Notes: a model not told the origin generated them from the sequence alone. 64,000 nucleotides of DNA from Megascapheus bottae (GCA_024803745.1 JANJXV010000160.1:1308001-1372000), one strand, 5' to 3'; counted from the first letter of the stretch, positions 42,906 to 55,060 are shown. A program made the numbers and translations.

Positions 42906-44013
42906 AAACTGTGTAAGAATCCTTTCTTGACTGAATTTATTCTGGGTCCATGGCCCGCCAGAGAGAAGCTTTGGATTCCCAAGGGGATCCTTAGCAACAT
43001 GGGAAGGAGGGGGAAATTTGGGTTGTCTGGAGGCACAGGGAGATGTCAGGGTTCCTCTCATCTTTTGGTAGAAGCGAGGGATGCTAATATTCTGACGTGG
43101 ACAGGACAGTCCAAGAACATACCCACAGTGCTGTGGAGGGAGAATCAAGAGGTATCAGAGATGAATGACGAACCAGATATGTTCATCACAGTGCAATTTG
43201 TAATAGCTGAGTAGTCCAAGACTCAATAAATTACAGTGTATCTATTTATCAGAGCTCTGTGGCTACTAGCATGACGTTTTTTCAAAAGAATAACCATATG
43301 AAAAAAATTCACACTTCCTATTTACATGTGCAAAAGCAATATTCGCCAAAACATTCATATTCACAAGTCCTAAAAGTAATCTGGTTAGCAGGGTTGTTGT
43401 GTTAGAAAAGTATTTATATGTTTATGTATGCACATGGGAAATACTTTGAAAGACATCAGCCAAAGTATTAATTACTATTTGTTGCTGAAGTATAGTAGAG
43501 AGTCCATATAAAATATTTTATGACAGAATCATTATAAATAGCCACACATACCACTGTAAGAAGGAAACACTCATAAGTAATATAATCTATTATCTCAAAG
43601 TCCTTATGAATTCCGTAAGCCAAAGATTTGATACCCATCTTTTCAGAATGTGTCATTGGCAGCATTTTATTTCATTTTATTTTCTGACATCAAGTTCTTT
43701 AATAATAGAAAAGAAAAGCACCAGGTGTTTCTCACCAGGTGCCTTTGCAATGGCAGCAGAGTTCACTGGTATATTTTTTTCAGAGCCAAAATAGCACCTA
43801 CTATTCACATGCCCTATCTTTAAAGCCTTCATTGTTTCACTATGATTCAAAAGTGAAGTTACTCACTCCCGCCCACACAGCAAGAACAATACAATCACGA
43901 CACTGAACTGAATAAATGCTTGAAACTTCATAAATACTAAGTATCTCATCTCAGAATGTCTTATGAGTAGAAATCATTATGATGCTGTCCGCCATATAAT
44001 TTATCTTTATCTT
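42906..44013. other. Single-copy DNA, nothing recognised
   Basis: No exon supported. The opposing open frames at 42927-43214 (+) and 42891-43148 (-) occupy a GC-richer 250 bp without recognisable domains. Confidence 0.4.
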
Positions 44014-44014
44014 T

Positions 44015-44050
<36 letters not shown>
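44014..44050. repeat. (ATC)n microsatellite
   Basis: About twelve ATC units, one of the few trinucleotide arrays in the window. Confidence 0.95.
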
Positions 44051-44230
44051 GTTTGGGTTTTTGTTCTGGTACTGGTGATGGAACTCCATCACCTGAGCCA
44101 CACCACCAGTCCAACATTTTGCTGGTTAATTGGAAATGAAGAATTTTCTGTTTGGACTCGCTTCAAACTGATCCTCCAGGTCTCAGCATAGTGAGCAGGT
44201 AGCATTTCATATGTCAGCCACTGGTGTCTT
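44051..44230 (-). mobile_element. Diverged composite SINE
   Basis: On the plus strand: 'gttctggtactggtgatgga', 'cacctgagccacaccaccag', 'tcaaactgatcctccaggtc', 'tcagcatagtgagcaggtag' and 'catatgtcagccactggtg' form a reversed ID-like then B1-like order. Confidence 0.6.
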
Positions 44231-45039
44231 GCTCAGAAGTCTTACTTTATTAGAACACAGTCTAACAAATTACCCTTTATTTTACTGACCAGTACCTCAT
44301 TGTGACCTGGAAAAAAAATACAACTAACATGGCAGCAAACCTTCAAAAATACCATGAGATTTATATCGGCCAAAAAAACTGCTAAGAAAAAGTTTATTCC
44401 CCAATACAGATGAAAAATTTGACCTACAGTAGCAAGAAAAACAACAAAAAAGAAAGAGCTGGACAAACACAAAATGGAGAAAGAAGATAAGAATTGTGAT
44501 TTCTTTCAAAATTGTAATCATTAAATAAAATAAAATTTGCTTATTTTCATCTTCAAGGAATCCAAATGGTTTACATTATATCTAGCATACAGACTATTAC
44601 TAAATAATAACAGTTAACAATATCACAAAGTATAAAGGTTTTCAGAAACATAAAAATGTTAGAAGGTATTTCAGATACTTCTTTGATTCGAATTAGAGAA
44701 GATATGTCTAATTATGACATGATATCAAAAGGAATGCTGTATAAACTAAGTAAGCAAAGATATTTGCCAGTAATATTAAAAGTAATTCCTGAATGTTTCT
44801 CAAGTATGTGAAATACTGAGAAAATCAATGCCTAGCATGACAGTGCCACTTGTCAAAACAGTCTGTTAATTATCTTTATCATGCTCTTGGCAAAATAGGA
44901 TACTGTTGGATAAATAACATCTTCACATAATTTAAATCCATGCTATGTTTTATTAATTTAGATCCTCCGTTTACCCCAAGAGGGGGTGGAGATGATTGGC
45001 TACATCTTCTGTTGCAAATATACACAAAGCCTTATTTGC
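44231..45039. other. Single-copy AT-rich DNA, nothing recognised
   Basis: No feature supported. Confidence 0.4.
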
Positions 45040-45270
45040 AATGGAACAAAAACACAAATTTAGAATTGGATTGACGAATGTCCAAAACCCAACTCTACTA
45101 CTTCAGTGCCTGTCTTTGCACAAATTATATCATACTACTGACCTACCGTGTCTCTATACATTAAAAATAAACAGTGCCAATAATCAGATCCCTCATAGGG
45201 TCCAGTAAGAAAAACAATGAGATGTTATTTGTGAAGTTCTGGCAACACAGTAGGGATTTGATTGCTGTGA
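45040..45270 (+). repeat. MIR SINE, diverged
   Basis: 'tgcacaaattatatcatact', 'gtgtctctatacattaaaaa', 'gtgccaataatcagatccct', 'catagggtccagtaagaaaa' and 'ttctggcaacacagtaggga' follow the forward MIR second half (gtacctacctcatagggttgt .. tagcacagtgcc..). Confidence 0.5.
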
Positions 45271-45362
45271 ATTTTTTTTATCTCCTTCCCATTTTTACCT
45301 TTCTGTCCTTGCTTTCATACCTAGATCTTCACAAGGCAAGTTGATCTGGAGGGAAAACAGAA
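45271..45362. other. Short single-copy stretch
   Basis: Nothing recognised. Confidence 0.4.
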
Positions 45363-45450
45363 AGAAGGAAGAAATAAAGGGGGGGAGAAGGGAAGGAGGA
45401 ATAGAGGGAAGGAATGGAGGGAGGGAGAGAAGAAGACAAAGAGGAATTCA
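45363..45450. repeat. Polypurine (GGAA)n-rich tract
   Basis: Plus strand almost wholly A and G (gaaggaagaaataaaggggg; gaatggagggagggagagaa). Confidence 0.9.
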
Positions 45451-45655
45451 CCTTACCAGAGGCTTACACCTGTAATCCTAGCTACTCAGGAGATTGAGAT
45501 CTGAAGATGGAGGTTGGAAGCTAGCATGGGACAGGAAAGTCTGTGAGACTCTTTAACCACCAAAATTCAGACGTGGAGCTGTGGCTCAAGGGGTAGAACT
45601 ACAAGGAACAGAGCTAGGTCCCTAAGTTTAAATCCTAGTGCCAGCACCAAAACAA
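45451..45655 (+). mobile_element. Composite B1/ID-like SINE
   Basis: 'gaggcttacacctgtaatcc', 'tagctactcaggagattgag', 'gacaggaaagtctgtgagac', 'gtggagctgtggctcaaggg' and 'gtttaaatcctagtgccagc' match the 29408-29630 family. The purine tract lies directly upstream. Confidence 0.88.
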
Positions 45656-47281
45656 AGAAACTCACCTTAAATTCAAAGAATGTTCTAGGGAAAAGGAACT
45701 GTAAACAGCAACAGGCTCAAATCCCCTGATTATACAGATTGTGAAACAGACCACATCAGGATCATGCTATAGAAACATGCATGCGCAGGGACCATTTCCT
45801 CTTATCCTCCAGAAATGACTAAAACTAGAGGCCATTGGGGAAAAAAAAACCTTCAACTTCCAGGGCTCAAAGGGCTGATTGTTCCATGGCCACAAAGTTC
45901 CCTTTTACCCAGTTTATACAAGATGTGGTAGGTGGTAAACTAGAAGTTAAAAAATATAAGCAACATTTCTTTTCTGGACTGTCCTATGTCCTTGTGAGAA
46001 TTGCTTGTTCATGCAATTCTCAGAGAACACCCCTGGACACAGCACAAGGGCTCCACCTTCAACCTCAGAATGAAGAGGAACTTTTCAAAAATGCTATCTG
46101 AATCTTTAAAAAGCAGATCAGAAATGCAGTCTCTTCTTACAAAACGTGAACCATATAACATTTCACTTTGCAAGCTTTCATCCCAAGAATTTTATTCTCC
46201 ACTGGTGAAATCACACAGGTAAAATTTTAAAATAGGGTTTTAAAAAAACTATTGCATTTCCTTTTAAGTTCTTCATCATTCATGCTGCTGTGTCATTTTC
46301 TTTATAGTTGCAACAGAAGCTGATGAGCTCTTCCATTCTAATTCTCCTAGAGCTTCACTCCAGTGGACTTAGGGTTTTGCAACAAAGAAAAAGGTTAATC
46401 TTTGCTCAGTAGATCTATTCATAAATTATTCTTTATATTCCAATAAATACTTGGCAGTTTGGGGAAGAGAAACTTCAATCATGACAAAAGAAAATAAAAT
46501 TCAGTGCTATTCAGAGCCATTACTTAGACTTTGAAGATTAGTTTTTACCAATCACATTGGTGAGTGATATAGTTTATATTAAAAACCACATAAAATATTC
46601 TCTTAATTCACAGAGTAAAACTCCCAAATATAGGTTAACTCCTAAAGAAGGTGATATCGTGACATCACAGAATGGAAGGCCATCTTTCTTCTATCATCTA
46701 CTTATAGATGTTGGTATGTGCACCCTGTTTTTTCTTTCTGGCTCTACCACATTCTCAGATGTCTAAGTCTTGATAAAAAGTAGTCACAGATACTCAAAGG
46801 AAAGGGACTATCTAGCTAAGGAAAGCTAGAAAAAATTATATCCAGAGCTCTTACCTTTCCTTTATTCTGATTACAAACCTGAACTCAGAAATGTAAGTTT
46901 GGTGAGTCCCAAAAATGTTGGAAAGGGTTGATTACCCCCATCGGAGCAAGGATTAAAAGCAAGTCCTATTTTCGTTGTATTTTTTTATTCAGCACCCAAA
47001 CTTTTCAATGTGTCTTGCTCATTTATAATCTCCTATATTTGAAATGTAAAGAGCAGTTGTTAAAAGCTTAGTTCCATGGTAGGTGTTCTTAAAATGTATT
47101 CTATCCTCTATAATGATGTGGTGGCTTAGTTATTCTATTATGGCGTGTTTATCATTGAGAAAACAGAGTGTAAAGAAATTAAATAAGCCCAGAGTTGAGT
47201 CAGTGGACCAGAAAACCTGAACTCTCAATCCCTCTGCTGTATACCACAACCCTCCCTATAATCCATATGCAAATGAGTACC
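45656..47281. other. 1.6 kb of single-copy DNA, nothing recognised
   Basis: The open frames at 45835-46222 (+) have no recognisable domain. No RNA gene seen. Confidence 0.45.
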
Positions 47282-47460
47282 CAATTCAATTCAACAAATG
47301 TTTCAGAGCAATTTATATTTAGCAAGACATTGTACTTTATGAGAATGAAGCATAGAAATATTAGAGGACTTGCCTGAAATCTCAGAACACTTTCGCAAAT
47401 GTCCATACTAGAACTCAAGTACTAAACATTGGACCTGAAGAGCAAGCAACAAGACAAGTT
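47282..47460 (-). repeat. MIR SINE fragment
   Basis: 'attcaattcaacaaatgttt', 'agcaagacattgtactttat', 'gaggacttgcctgaaatctc' and 'ctagaactcaagtactaaac' follow the reversed MIR pattern. Confidence 0.5.
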
Positions 47461-47690
47461 GAAAGAGAACAAGCTCTGGAAATGAGACACATTGGTCCTC
47501 AGAATCCAGGCCCATCACATCCAATGTATGACATAGGTCTAAAGTGAACCTTACTTATTTTACATCCCCACCAATTAACTAAATTAAATATTAGGTACTG
47601 CTCTGCAATTTTATAGAACTTTTTACTTTGTTTAACACATTCTAGTCTTCTTCGCTGCAAATGAAGTAGATACTCCTCTTAAAAACAATG
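47461..47690. other. Short single-copy stretch
   Basis: Possibly a very old plus-strand MIR at 47470-47600; not firm. Confidence 0.3.
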
Positions 47691-47822
47691 TGAACACAGT
47701 AGTGGTTCTTGCCTGTAAAACAAGGTTTTGAAAGGTGAGACGGGAGGATCATGAATTCAAGGGTCACCCTGGAATACATTTTGAAATCCTCTCTAAAAAC
47801 CACAAAGGAAAGAAAAAGAAAA
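47691..47822 (+). mobile_element. B1-like SINE, diverged
   Basis: 'gaacacagtagtggttcttg', 'cctgtaaaacaaggttttga', 'ggtgagacgggaggatcatg', 'aattcaagggtcaccctgga' and 'atacattttgaaatcctctc' follow the B1 order. Confidence 0.65.
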
Positions 47823-48539
47823 TATGGTTTCAGAAATATAAAAGCCACATATAGTTTTTCAGATAAAATAAAGGACTCTCAACTAAATTGGAATTTCAGA
47901 ACCAAATTTTCAGTTCAAGGATGTCTTGAATATTGCATGTTTATCTAAAATTAAAATTTTACTGGGCAGTTCATATATGTTTGCTAAATATGGCAACCTA
48001 AAAATGGCTGTGCTTGAAATAACTAAGAATTTCTTGGAATATCATTCAAAACAGAACAAAAATTTCTTCCTCCTAGAAATTAAAATATCTTAAGATGTCA
48101 ATAACAAAAAAAAACCCATAAGGAAAAGAAAGGAAGGACTTTGAAACTAATTTCCCTTGGGATACATAGCCACTGTAATTATCAGAAGCATTTGGAAATG
48201 ACCCATATATTGCTTAGAAATTTTGATCAATAATACTTCTAATCTTTTGCCCATTCTCCTCAAGATTTAATTTTTGGAATCCTATTTATTCAAAAGATGT
48301 TAGACATTGTCATTTTATTGGTTTATTTTCACCTGTGAACTTTGACCCATAATGGAGACTTTTGTTTTGTATGGTCTGCTCTCCTCCCTTGGCCTACAAA
48401 GGAGACCCTTTGGACTGGACATGGAGATCAGAACAGATGCTCCAGTGCACAATATCCAGACTCGGAGCACAGATTTATTTCCTCCAAGTCAGTTTTGCTC
48501 AGTGAAGTTTCCCCAGACTCTCAACCACTGCCAAGGTTA
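47823..48539. other. Single-copy DNA, nothing recognised
   Basis: Two overlapping plus-strand open frames at 48342-48545 show no protein family and are not called. Confidence 0.4.
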
Positions 48540-48800
48540 ATGTAGGCCCTGACTCTGCCTGCTGATTCATATTAATTAAGACAATCAATGATCTTGTTTC
48601 ATACAGTGTCTGTTTTTAATATAACCTATTTGATGAGGCTGTATTAATTTAGGAGAAATATGCACTGGCATTCTGGCATGCACTTTTCCTAATTATCTCA
48701 CAGCTCTCATTCCGCAGTGAAATTAGACTGTGGTTATCACGGTTAATGGAAGCCCATAGCTCTTAGCTAAGTGATCTCCTCCAGTGGAAAGTCATCGTTT
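48540..48800. promoter_or_regulatory. Candidate conserved non-coding element
   Basis: Repeat-free stretch with even base composition and many homeodomain-type cores ('catattaattaagac', 'caatcaatgatc', 'gtattaattta', 'cctaattatctc', 'cggttaatgg'). Paralogue-free enhancers in gene deserts look like this, but conservation was not tested. Confidence 0.4.
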
Positions 48801-49954
48801 CTTGCTCCTGGCTACATAAACATGATTGTGCTATCTAAGCAATCCCCTGTGGCTGTGGATGTGAATGTTTTAACAAAATATTCTGCTTTAGAGCTACAGG
48901 GTGGCACCTCATTTCTATAAGTAGGAGGATAACAAGATTGGAATGGGAGGACTGTGAAAGGAAAAGTTACCCAATAACAGAAGTGAGACAAGGAGAAGCA
49001 GTTTTCAAGGGTGTGCAGGAAATAGGAAGCCTGACCTGGTAGTTATGTGTTCAGGTTCAAAAGAAATCCTTTATATGTTCCCTTATGCTTCTCTTGAGTT
49101 CTACATCACCTATCTCGCACTGCCCATTTTTCTTTTAAGAACTCAGTAGAATCTTGGTCCAAATGAGGACTTACTCTTCTGTGTGCCTGTCCACTCTTTT
49201 CAATCATTCACTTACTAAGTGCCTACATCCCTCACTAGAAAGAAACCAGTCACTTCCTGCATGAAACATGAATCCATGAGGCAGGCAGCTCCACAAGTTA
49301 ATTTAAGTCAATCATTACAAATTGTAAATACACTAAGAATTTTTAATGGATTGATTTGATACAAAATGATCTGGCAAAACAATTTTTGAAAGAGGGACAA
49401 CATCTGGGCTGAAACTGTTGTGATTACAAACATTCAGTTATCGGGAGAACCAAGAAAAGAAAATGAGCCCGTGAAGGAATAGTACTCATGAAATCCTGAA
49501 GCAGGACCCTTTCTTATTCTAGAAACCAAGCCAAGGCTAGAGTATGAGGAGTCATGCAGAGAATACAAGAGAGACTGATTATAAGCTTCCACCAAAGGGG
49601 CCTTTTGCCTTCCCATGTTCCTTCTACCAGTGGACCCTGAAAAGGGGTTGACAGCACATCATTCCCCTGGCCTACTGGGCAAATATGTAACTTAAAAGGA
49701 AGTAATGACACAGTGCTCATCTTGTATTACTGACTATGCCAGTGAGGATGCCTGGATCAAATAGAAATGTTAGAAAGTTGAGCCAACTGTAGTTGCATTT
49801 ATTTAAATGGACTATGAATTCCAGTTTTATCTGTGAAAACAGGAAGCCAGTCCATTTCTGAAAGACTAGTTATTTACAGTAGGCAGTGTTTGGTAAGCTA
49901 TTTTCACCAACAAGACACTGCTTATATATTTCCACTTCTTTAAGGCTTACATTC
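48801..49954. other. Single-copy DNA, nothing recognised
   Basis: No feature supported. The minus-strand open frames at 49434-49720 show no family. Confidence 0.4.
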
Positions 49955-50090
49955 AGAGTAGATTTATTTGTTTTCATTCTAAAGATAAAAGACTCAGGAA
50001 CAGATATAGCAATGAACTAAAATTGGGAGTATTAGTGTTTGAACCCAAGGCAATCAAGTCCAGAATACATATCCTTAATCATGATTACTA
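49955..50090 (-). repeat. MIR SINE fragment
   Basis: 'ttgttttcattctaaagata', 'aaagactcaggaacagatat', 'gtgtttgaacccaaggcaat' and 'caagtccagaatacatatcc' follow the reversed MIR core. Confidence 0.55.
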
Positions 50091-50624
50091 GCAGCCAAAA
50101 TTCATCTTGGGAAGCTAATCAAACCATTAAGGTGCATCAGTATTTAATGCACTGAGATGGCAGCAAGATATTTGACATGTCAAAGAGTATACTTGCCCTG
50201 AATGTGCATTAGGTAGAAGATATGAAATATATCTTTAATGAATTTCCATATCTCTGCTTTCTTAGTTATAAGAAAAGATTATCTAGTCACACTTCAAATG
50301 GTTCCACTGTTGCTATAGAAACTGCTTTCCTTTAAGTTTTTGAGGTGACTGTCAGCTTGTAAAACACTCAGTGCTAGCAGCAACACAGCACTAATGGATG
50401 CCTTTAGGAAATTCTAATTTCCCCCAATGTTCTCCATCCTCTAACTTTTTTTCCCCAAATCAACTTACATACGGAACCTAATGAGAATCAGTGTACTTGC
50501 TAGGCAAACATAGTTGTAAATCAAACTGTGGGTCTCAGGCCAGGGCATAACCCTGGGAAGACCTCCCAAGATCCTTCTGTAAATGACCTATTTCCCCTGA
50601 AGTTTCTGGGTCTCTGACAAAGGC
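50091..50624. other. Single-copy DNA, nothing recognised
   Basis: No feature supported. Confidence 0.4.
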
Positions 50625-50766
50625 AATGAAGGAGAAAGAAATAGGAGAAAGAAGAGGAGAAGGAGGAAGGGAGGGAGGAAGAAGAAAAGGAAAAGGAGAG
50701 GCTTCAGCGTGGAGGAGAAGGAGGAGGAGGAGGAAGAGGAAATGAAGAAAAAGAAGAAGAAGAAAT
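50625..50766. repeat. Long polypurine (GAA/GGA)n tract
   Basis: About 140 bp of A and G on the plus strand, interrupted only by 'gcttcagcgtgg' at 50700-50711. The open frames over it are Glu/Lys or Leu/Phe strings and not genes. Confidence 0.95.
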
Positions 50767-51179
50767 TTACCCACCTTTATTCAGCAGTGTTAAGAGCCTA
50801 TTCGCTACCTTCTCTTTCTTCTGTCTTCAATCCTCCACTTCCAGCACACAGGGGGACTTTACCTCTCTCTCCTCACATTTCTATTCCAGATCCAGAACAC
50901 TATTTCTTCCGCCCCTTTTTGCTTTTCCTGCCACCTCATTTTTAATATAAGCATTGATGATTTTAATTCCTAGTGTATCCTACACATGCCCAATCTCTTA
51001 CTTTTCTATTCTTATTATTGTTTCTGATTTTTATTTACCATACTTAAATGTATAGTTTGTCTTTGAAGTATTGTTATTGTAACCATGGTCTTCTCTCTTC
51101 TGAGTGGTAGTGAGGAAATGGAGATTTGTGTGTGGCATATAAACAACGGGCTTGATTTTGTAAGGGTAGTATTTTGTGT
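50767..51179. other. Single-copy DNA, nothing firm
   Basis: Possibly ancient L1-related sequence towards the right end. No gene. Confidence 0.35.
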
Positions 51180-51310
51180 TCTCATATAAGATCTGAGATT
51201 AGAGAAGACATAGAAAGGGAAAGGGGAGTTAAGAAAGAGGTTGATACATAAAGTGGCAACTCCTTTTTTGTACACCTACTTAAAGATAGTTTTTAAAAAA
51301 AACACAAAAA
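51180..51310 (+). mobile_element. Older L1-type 3' end (tentative)
   Basis: 'gataca.aaagtggcaactcc' with 'tttgtacacctacttaaa' and an A-rich end resembles the end of the ancient L1 at 9770-9840 ('gaatgggaactcctttgtac', 'aactactttaaaa'). Confidence 0.4.
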
Positions 51311-52240
51311 TTAACTAGATCTAAAATACTTGGGCATAAGAAATTATACAGGTCTCTAGGCATTCACATATAGTGAAACCAAAGGAGGAGACAGGAGAAG
51401 AACAGAAAGGCACACTGCCTATGTGCATCTGATCATCCAAAATACTATATATCCACATGAACTCCAGGAAATGAAAGTGAGGGTTTTTTTTTCTTTTTAG
51501 TTTCTCTTGTCTTTCCATTTTGTTCTGTCTGTTTATCTGTCTGTGGGAGTTTAAAGGGAGGCACAGAAATGGAGAGACAAAGGATAAACAAATGCAGCAG
51601 TGGGGCTCACTGGACACTATGCTGAAAATTGTTGAATACAAGTTGTGTACAACTTGTGAGTGGGGGAATGGGAGGGAAAGCCTGAGAGAGAGCAAGGGAA
51701 GAGGTGACATTACCCAAAAAAGAACTCTACTTTTTACCGAACTGTAGCCCGTCTGTACATCTCCTTCACTATAATTTTTAAAATTACAATTACTTTTAAA
51801 AGGGAGTTGACATGATATGAACATTCAGAATGTCACAGCAGAACCCATTGCTTTGTACATTAATGTGTATCAATAAGAAAATGCCAAAAGGGTAAGCTCA
51901 TGATAACTAAATGAAACTATTCTTTCTGGAGAAAGAAGCTAATAGGAGAAAAGTGAACTTAAACATTATATGCAGGAGGAAATAAAAAGGTATTTTCAAA
52001 CTTATGGTAAGAAATAATACTTTGAAACTTTTTTTCACTGCTAACAGAATTCTGAAAGGCCATGGGGAAATTAAAACATCATCTACATTTTCCTGGGGGG
52101 GGGGAATCTTTTATCCAGACAGAATACTGCAAATGCAAAAATTTTAATTGCATTGTCATCATATCTAACCGAGGAAGGTGTTCCTTTCTAAATTTTTTTG
52201 TCTAAAGCATCCTCTCAGAACATTTTTGAGGAGAAAAAAC
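51311..52240. other. Single-copy DNA, nothing recognised
   Basis: The open frame at 51321-51824 (-, 167 codons) is among the longest in the window outside simple repeats. It has no domain I recognise and no exon signals that convince me. A G9-10 run lies at about 52097-52105. Confidence 0.4.
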
Positions 52241-52430
52241 TGCATATTTGTTTATTTGAAATTGGATAGGAAAGGGGGGAAAACAAGATGAGAGTGGGGG
52301 TGGAGGAGGGAAATGGGGACCAAGACATGAGAAAGGGTATCAATGTATGTGAAGTAATGCACCTCCCATCTAGCAAATGTAATGTAACCCTTCTATTAAT
52401 TACATTAAAAATTATATGCAAAAAAAGATG
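52241..52430 (+). mobile_element. Short L1 3' end with tail
   Basis: 'gtttatttgaaattggatag', G-rich tract, 'gaccaagacatgagaaaggg', 'tgcacctcccatctagcaaa' and 'ttacattaaaaattatatgc'. A variant of the L1 3' end at 25785-26190; 5'-truncated. Confidence 0.88.
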
Positions 52431-52504
52431 TCTAGGAGAAATCCTTTGACAACCTGAGTTAATATAATGGAATGCTATTGGAAAGTGAATATATAGATGT
52501 AGTT

Positions 52505-52538
52505 ATACATATATATATATATATATACACACACACAG
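52505..52538. repeat. (AT)n(AC)n microsatellite
   Basis: An AT run followed by an AC run. Confidence 0.9.
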
Positions 52539-52633
52539 CTGTGACATTGCCATTCATAAGCAAATGATAATTTAGCTTTGTCTTCAAGTGAGATTGAATA
52601 TAAACTGACTTTCAAGTTCAAAAAGCCATCGTT

Positions 52634-53012
52634 AATCTTCATACATAAGGACATATAATGTGAAGCCAATTGAAAGGACCTCCAGGATAGTGAAACAAAA
52701 GCCATATAATGAATGATTGTTGTCCTTAATGTACTATGTTGTCTCTCATCTCCTTTGCTGTCCCTTGGTTATCTCACATTGGTATAGTATCTCACTTTGT
52801 TATCTGATATATTGAATTTATTTGTATTTGGATATTTGAAATTTGATAGGGAAGGGGGGAAAACCAAGACGGGTGGGGGGTGTGGGGGGGAGGGAAATGG
52901 GTACCAAGACCTGTGAAAGGGTATCAATGTATGTGAATTAATGCAACTTCTATCTGGCAAATATCATGTAACCCTTTTACCAATTACAATAAAAAATAAA
53001 ATAAAAAAAAAC
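52634..53012 (+). mobile_element. L1 3' UTR with tail, subfamily B
   Basis: Full 3' UTR from 'catacataaggacatataat' to an A-rich tail. It shares marker bases ('ggacatataatgtgaag', 'attggtatagtat', 'tttggatatttg') with 60727-61031 and differs at these positions from the copies at 34.8 and 40.9 kb. Confidence 0.95.
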
Positions 53013-54127
53013 AAGGTGGTAAGTTTGCAGTAAGGAGGGAAAGAAGGAAGTTGAAGTGTACAGTAGAGACAAGAAAGGCTACCACAACCACTTAGGTAAG
53101 AGTTCTGACCAGCCATTTCAACTGTCTCCAACTTACTACTCTAGAAGGATCTTCTTCTCGCTAGGGTACGGTGATCAGCATTTGGAGTTCTTTACTTTCC
53201 CCTTCTCTGACCTGTGGCCTTAGGAATTGAATCCATTTCAAGTAGTGCCTATGTACTGATGTGATCCCCAGTGTTCATCTTGAGTACTGCCTGTGCTCTT
53301 TTGATATGGACATGTGGGCCATCTAATGCACCACTGCTAATACAGGACCCTTGAACATGTGCCCCACGTCAGCCATCCCAGCCAGTCAGAATCAATGGCA
53401 GCACCACCTACTTACTTCTGTTTTCCCCAACAACATTCTAGTCAAAACAACTCTTCCCTGTCACTCCCAAAGGTCTTCCACAGGCACGTTTGTTCCCTAG
53501 CATTCATTCCCCACACTGCCAGACACAGGCATTTCCTTTTCTTTTGAAGAACAGCAACTTGCCACATCACAATTCTGAGGAAACATTTACTATGGTTTAC
53601 CTCTGCTCCTAGAACCAACTCTTACTGTAGTCAAAAGTCCCTGCATCATCTGTTCCCTCCCAATGACCACTTTTCCTCCTCCTCCTCCTCTATTCAAAAT
53701 ATACCAGTGCCTTGAGCATGGGAAGTCCCATTGGAACGGAGCCCATGAAGTCATTCTCTTTTCACTCTTAGGGAAAGGATTTTAAATAAAATTCAAAGTT
53801 TCTCTTGGATGCTATATCATAATCTCTGGTTTGGTTCTTTGTACACTGTCCCTCTTTCTGTCCTTGGAGTCAGTCCTTCAAAAACCCTTGTCATTGCAAA
53901 TTCCTCTCCTTATCTGGAAATTATGTTCCCATCTCCACACAGGATCCACTGCTTTTCCCTATACAGGACTGACAGTGATCCACAATTAAATATTCCAGGA
54001 TGCGTTCTGATTTGATTACTCATTCTAGTAAAAGGCCACATGGGGCTTCAACAAAACACTGCACAGTGGGAGAAGGGTTTGGCAATTCAAATCAAGATGA
54101 TCCTGAAGACTTTGCATATATTTGTTT
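53013..54127. other. Mostly single-copy DNA, possible L2 traces
   Basis: Pyrimidine-rich stretches at about 53350-53560 and 53780-54010 resemble L2 in composition, but I cannot align them firmly. A (CCT)n run is at about 53673-53691. The open frames at 53359-53547 and 53809-54015 (+) show no protein family. Confidence 0.35.
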
Positions 54128-54202
54128 CCTCCATTAGTCTGCTCTCTGAACATACAATATTTACTGCCTCCATTGGTCTGCTCTCTATACATATATTTAC
54201 TG
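54128..54202. repeat. Two-copy 36-39 bp tandem duplication
   Basis: Units at 54128-54166 and 54167-54202 share 'cctccatt.gtctgctctct' and 'atatttactg'. Confidence 0.88.
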
Positions 54203-54819
54203 CCCCTGTAGTATATCAGGCATCATATACATTTTGAAGGGTGACTATCAGCAAATGTAGGTGAAAAGTACACCTTACTCCTGCAACCACTCATGATACT
54301 CATATGTCCAAATACACTTCAAATGAAAACCAGTATCTGCTCTAATGCAAATTGATCTGCAAACCTTCCTTGGTTCATAGTACACATAACATATTACATT
54401 TTAATGTAGATCTGTTTCATTATCTCTGTACATGCTCTTTTCCACATTAAATTAGGTCTTATCCTTCTGTATCACAAGAGTAGACTATAGCACAGTATCA
54501 GCAACACAAATATTTGCCTCACATTACCAACTCAAAAGACACAAAATGACTGGGAAAAAAAACCTTCAAAATATCTCTGTTTTTTTCCATTTACCTTCAT
54601 CCAAATTCCCCTCCATCCCCCCATTTCCTCATGACCGCTTTCAATTGTTAAAAGGAGCACATCATGGAGAGAGGAGGATGGATTTTTCTTCTACTCTATA
54701 AATACATACTTCGTAGACATATGTATACAAATATACATATTGCATAAGCAAATTTAATGTATCTTAAAATATAATTTATAAGAGGACAACACTTTTCCAA
54801 ATGCAACTCAGCAATATGA
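54203..54819. other. Single-copy DNA, nothing recognised
   Basis: No feature supported. Confidence 0.4.
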
Positions 54820-55060
54820 ATTTTTAAAATAGGGTTGTTTCACAGTCATTGGGTGACTGAAAGGTGACTTTCACCCGCAACTACATTAGTTAGTCAGCAA
54901 TTCAATTTTGTCAGATCTGTAAGAGGGGGTAATAGCTGCAAATTGTCCTGACAGATGCTACCAGCTGCTTCTGTAAAGCAACAGTTATACAACTTGCTCT
55001 CTCTCAGTTTGAAGCAGAAAGAAAAAAATTTTCTTTAACAGTTATTTTCCATTTTCAAGT
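54820..55060. promoter_or_regulatory. Candidate conserved non-coding element
   Basis: Repeat-free stretch with balanced composition and motif-like segments ('cattgggtgactgaaaggtg', 'ttttgtcagatctgtaagag', 'gtcctgacagatgctaccag', 'cagctgcttctg'). It includes two copies of a TGACAG/TGTCA-type (TALE-homeodomain-like) core and CAGCTG E-boxes. Function not shown. Confidence 0.35.

Noticed and set aside
51321..51824. 167-codon minus-strand open frame
   Set aside because: Low-complexity composition, no recognisable family, and overlapped by an open frame on the other strand. A protein search would be decisive; I see nothing to support it.
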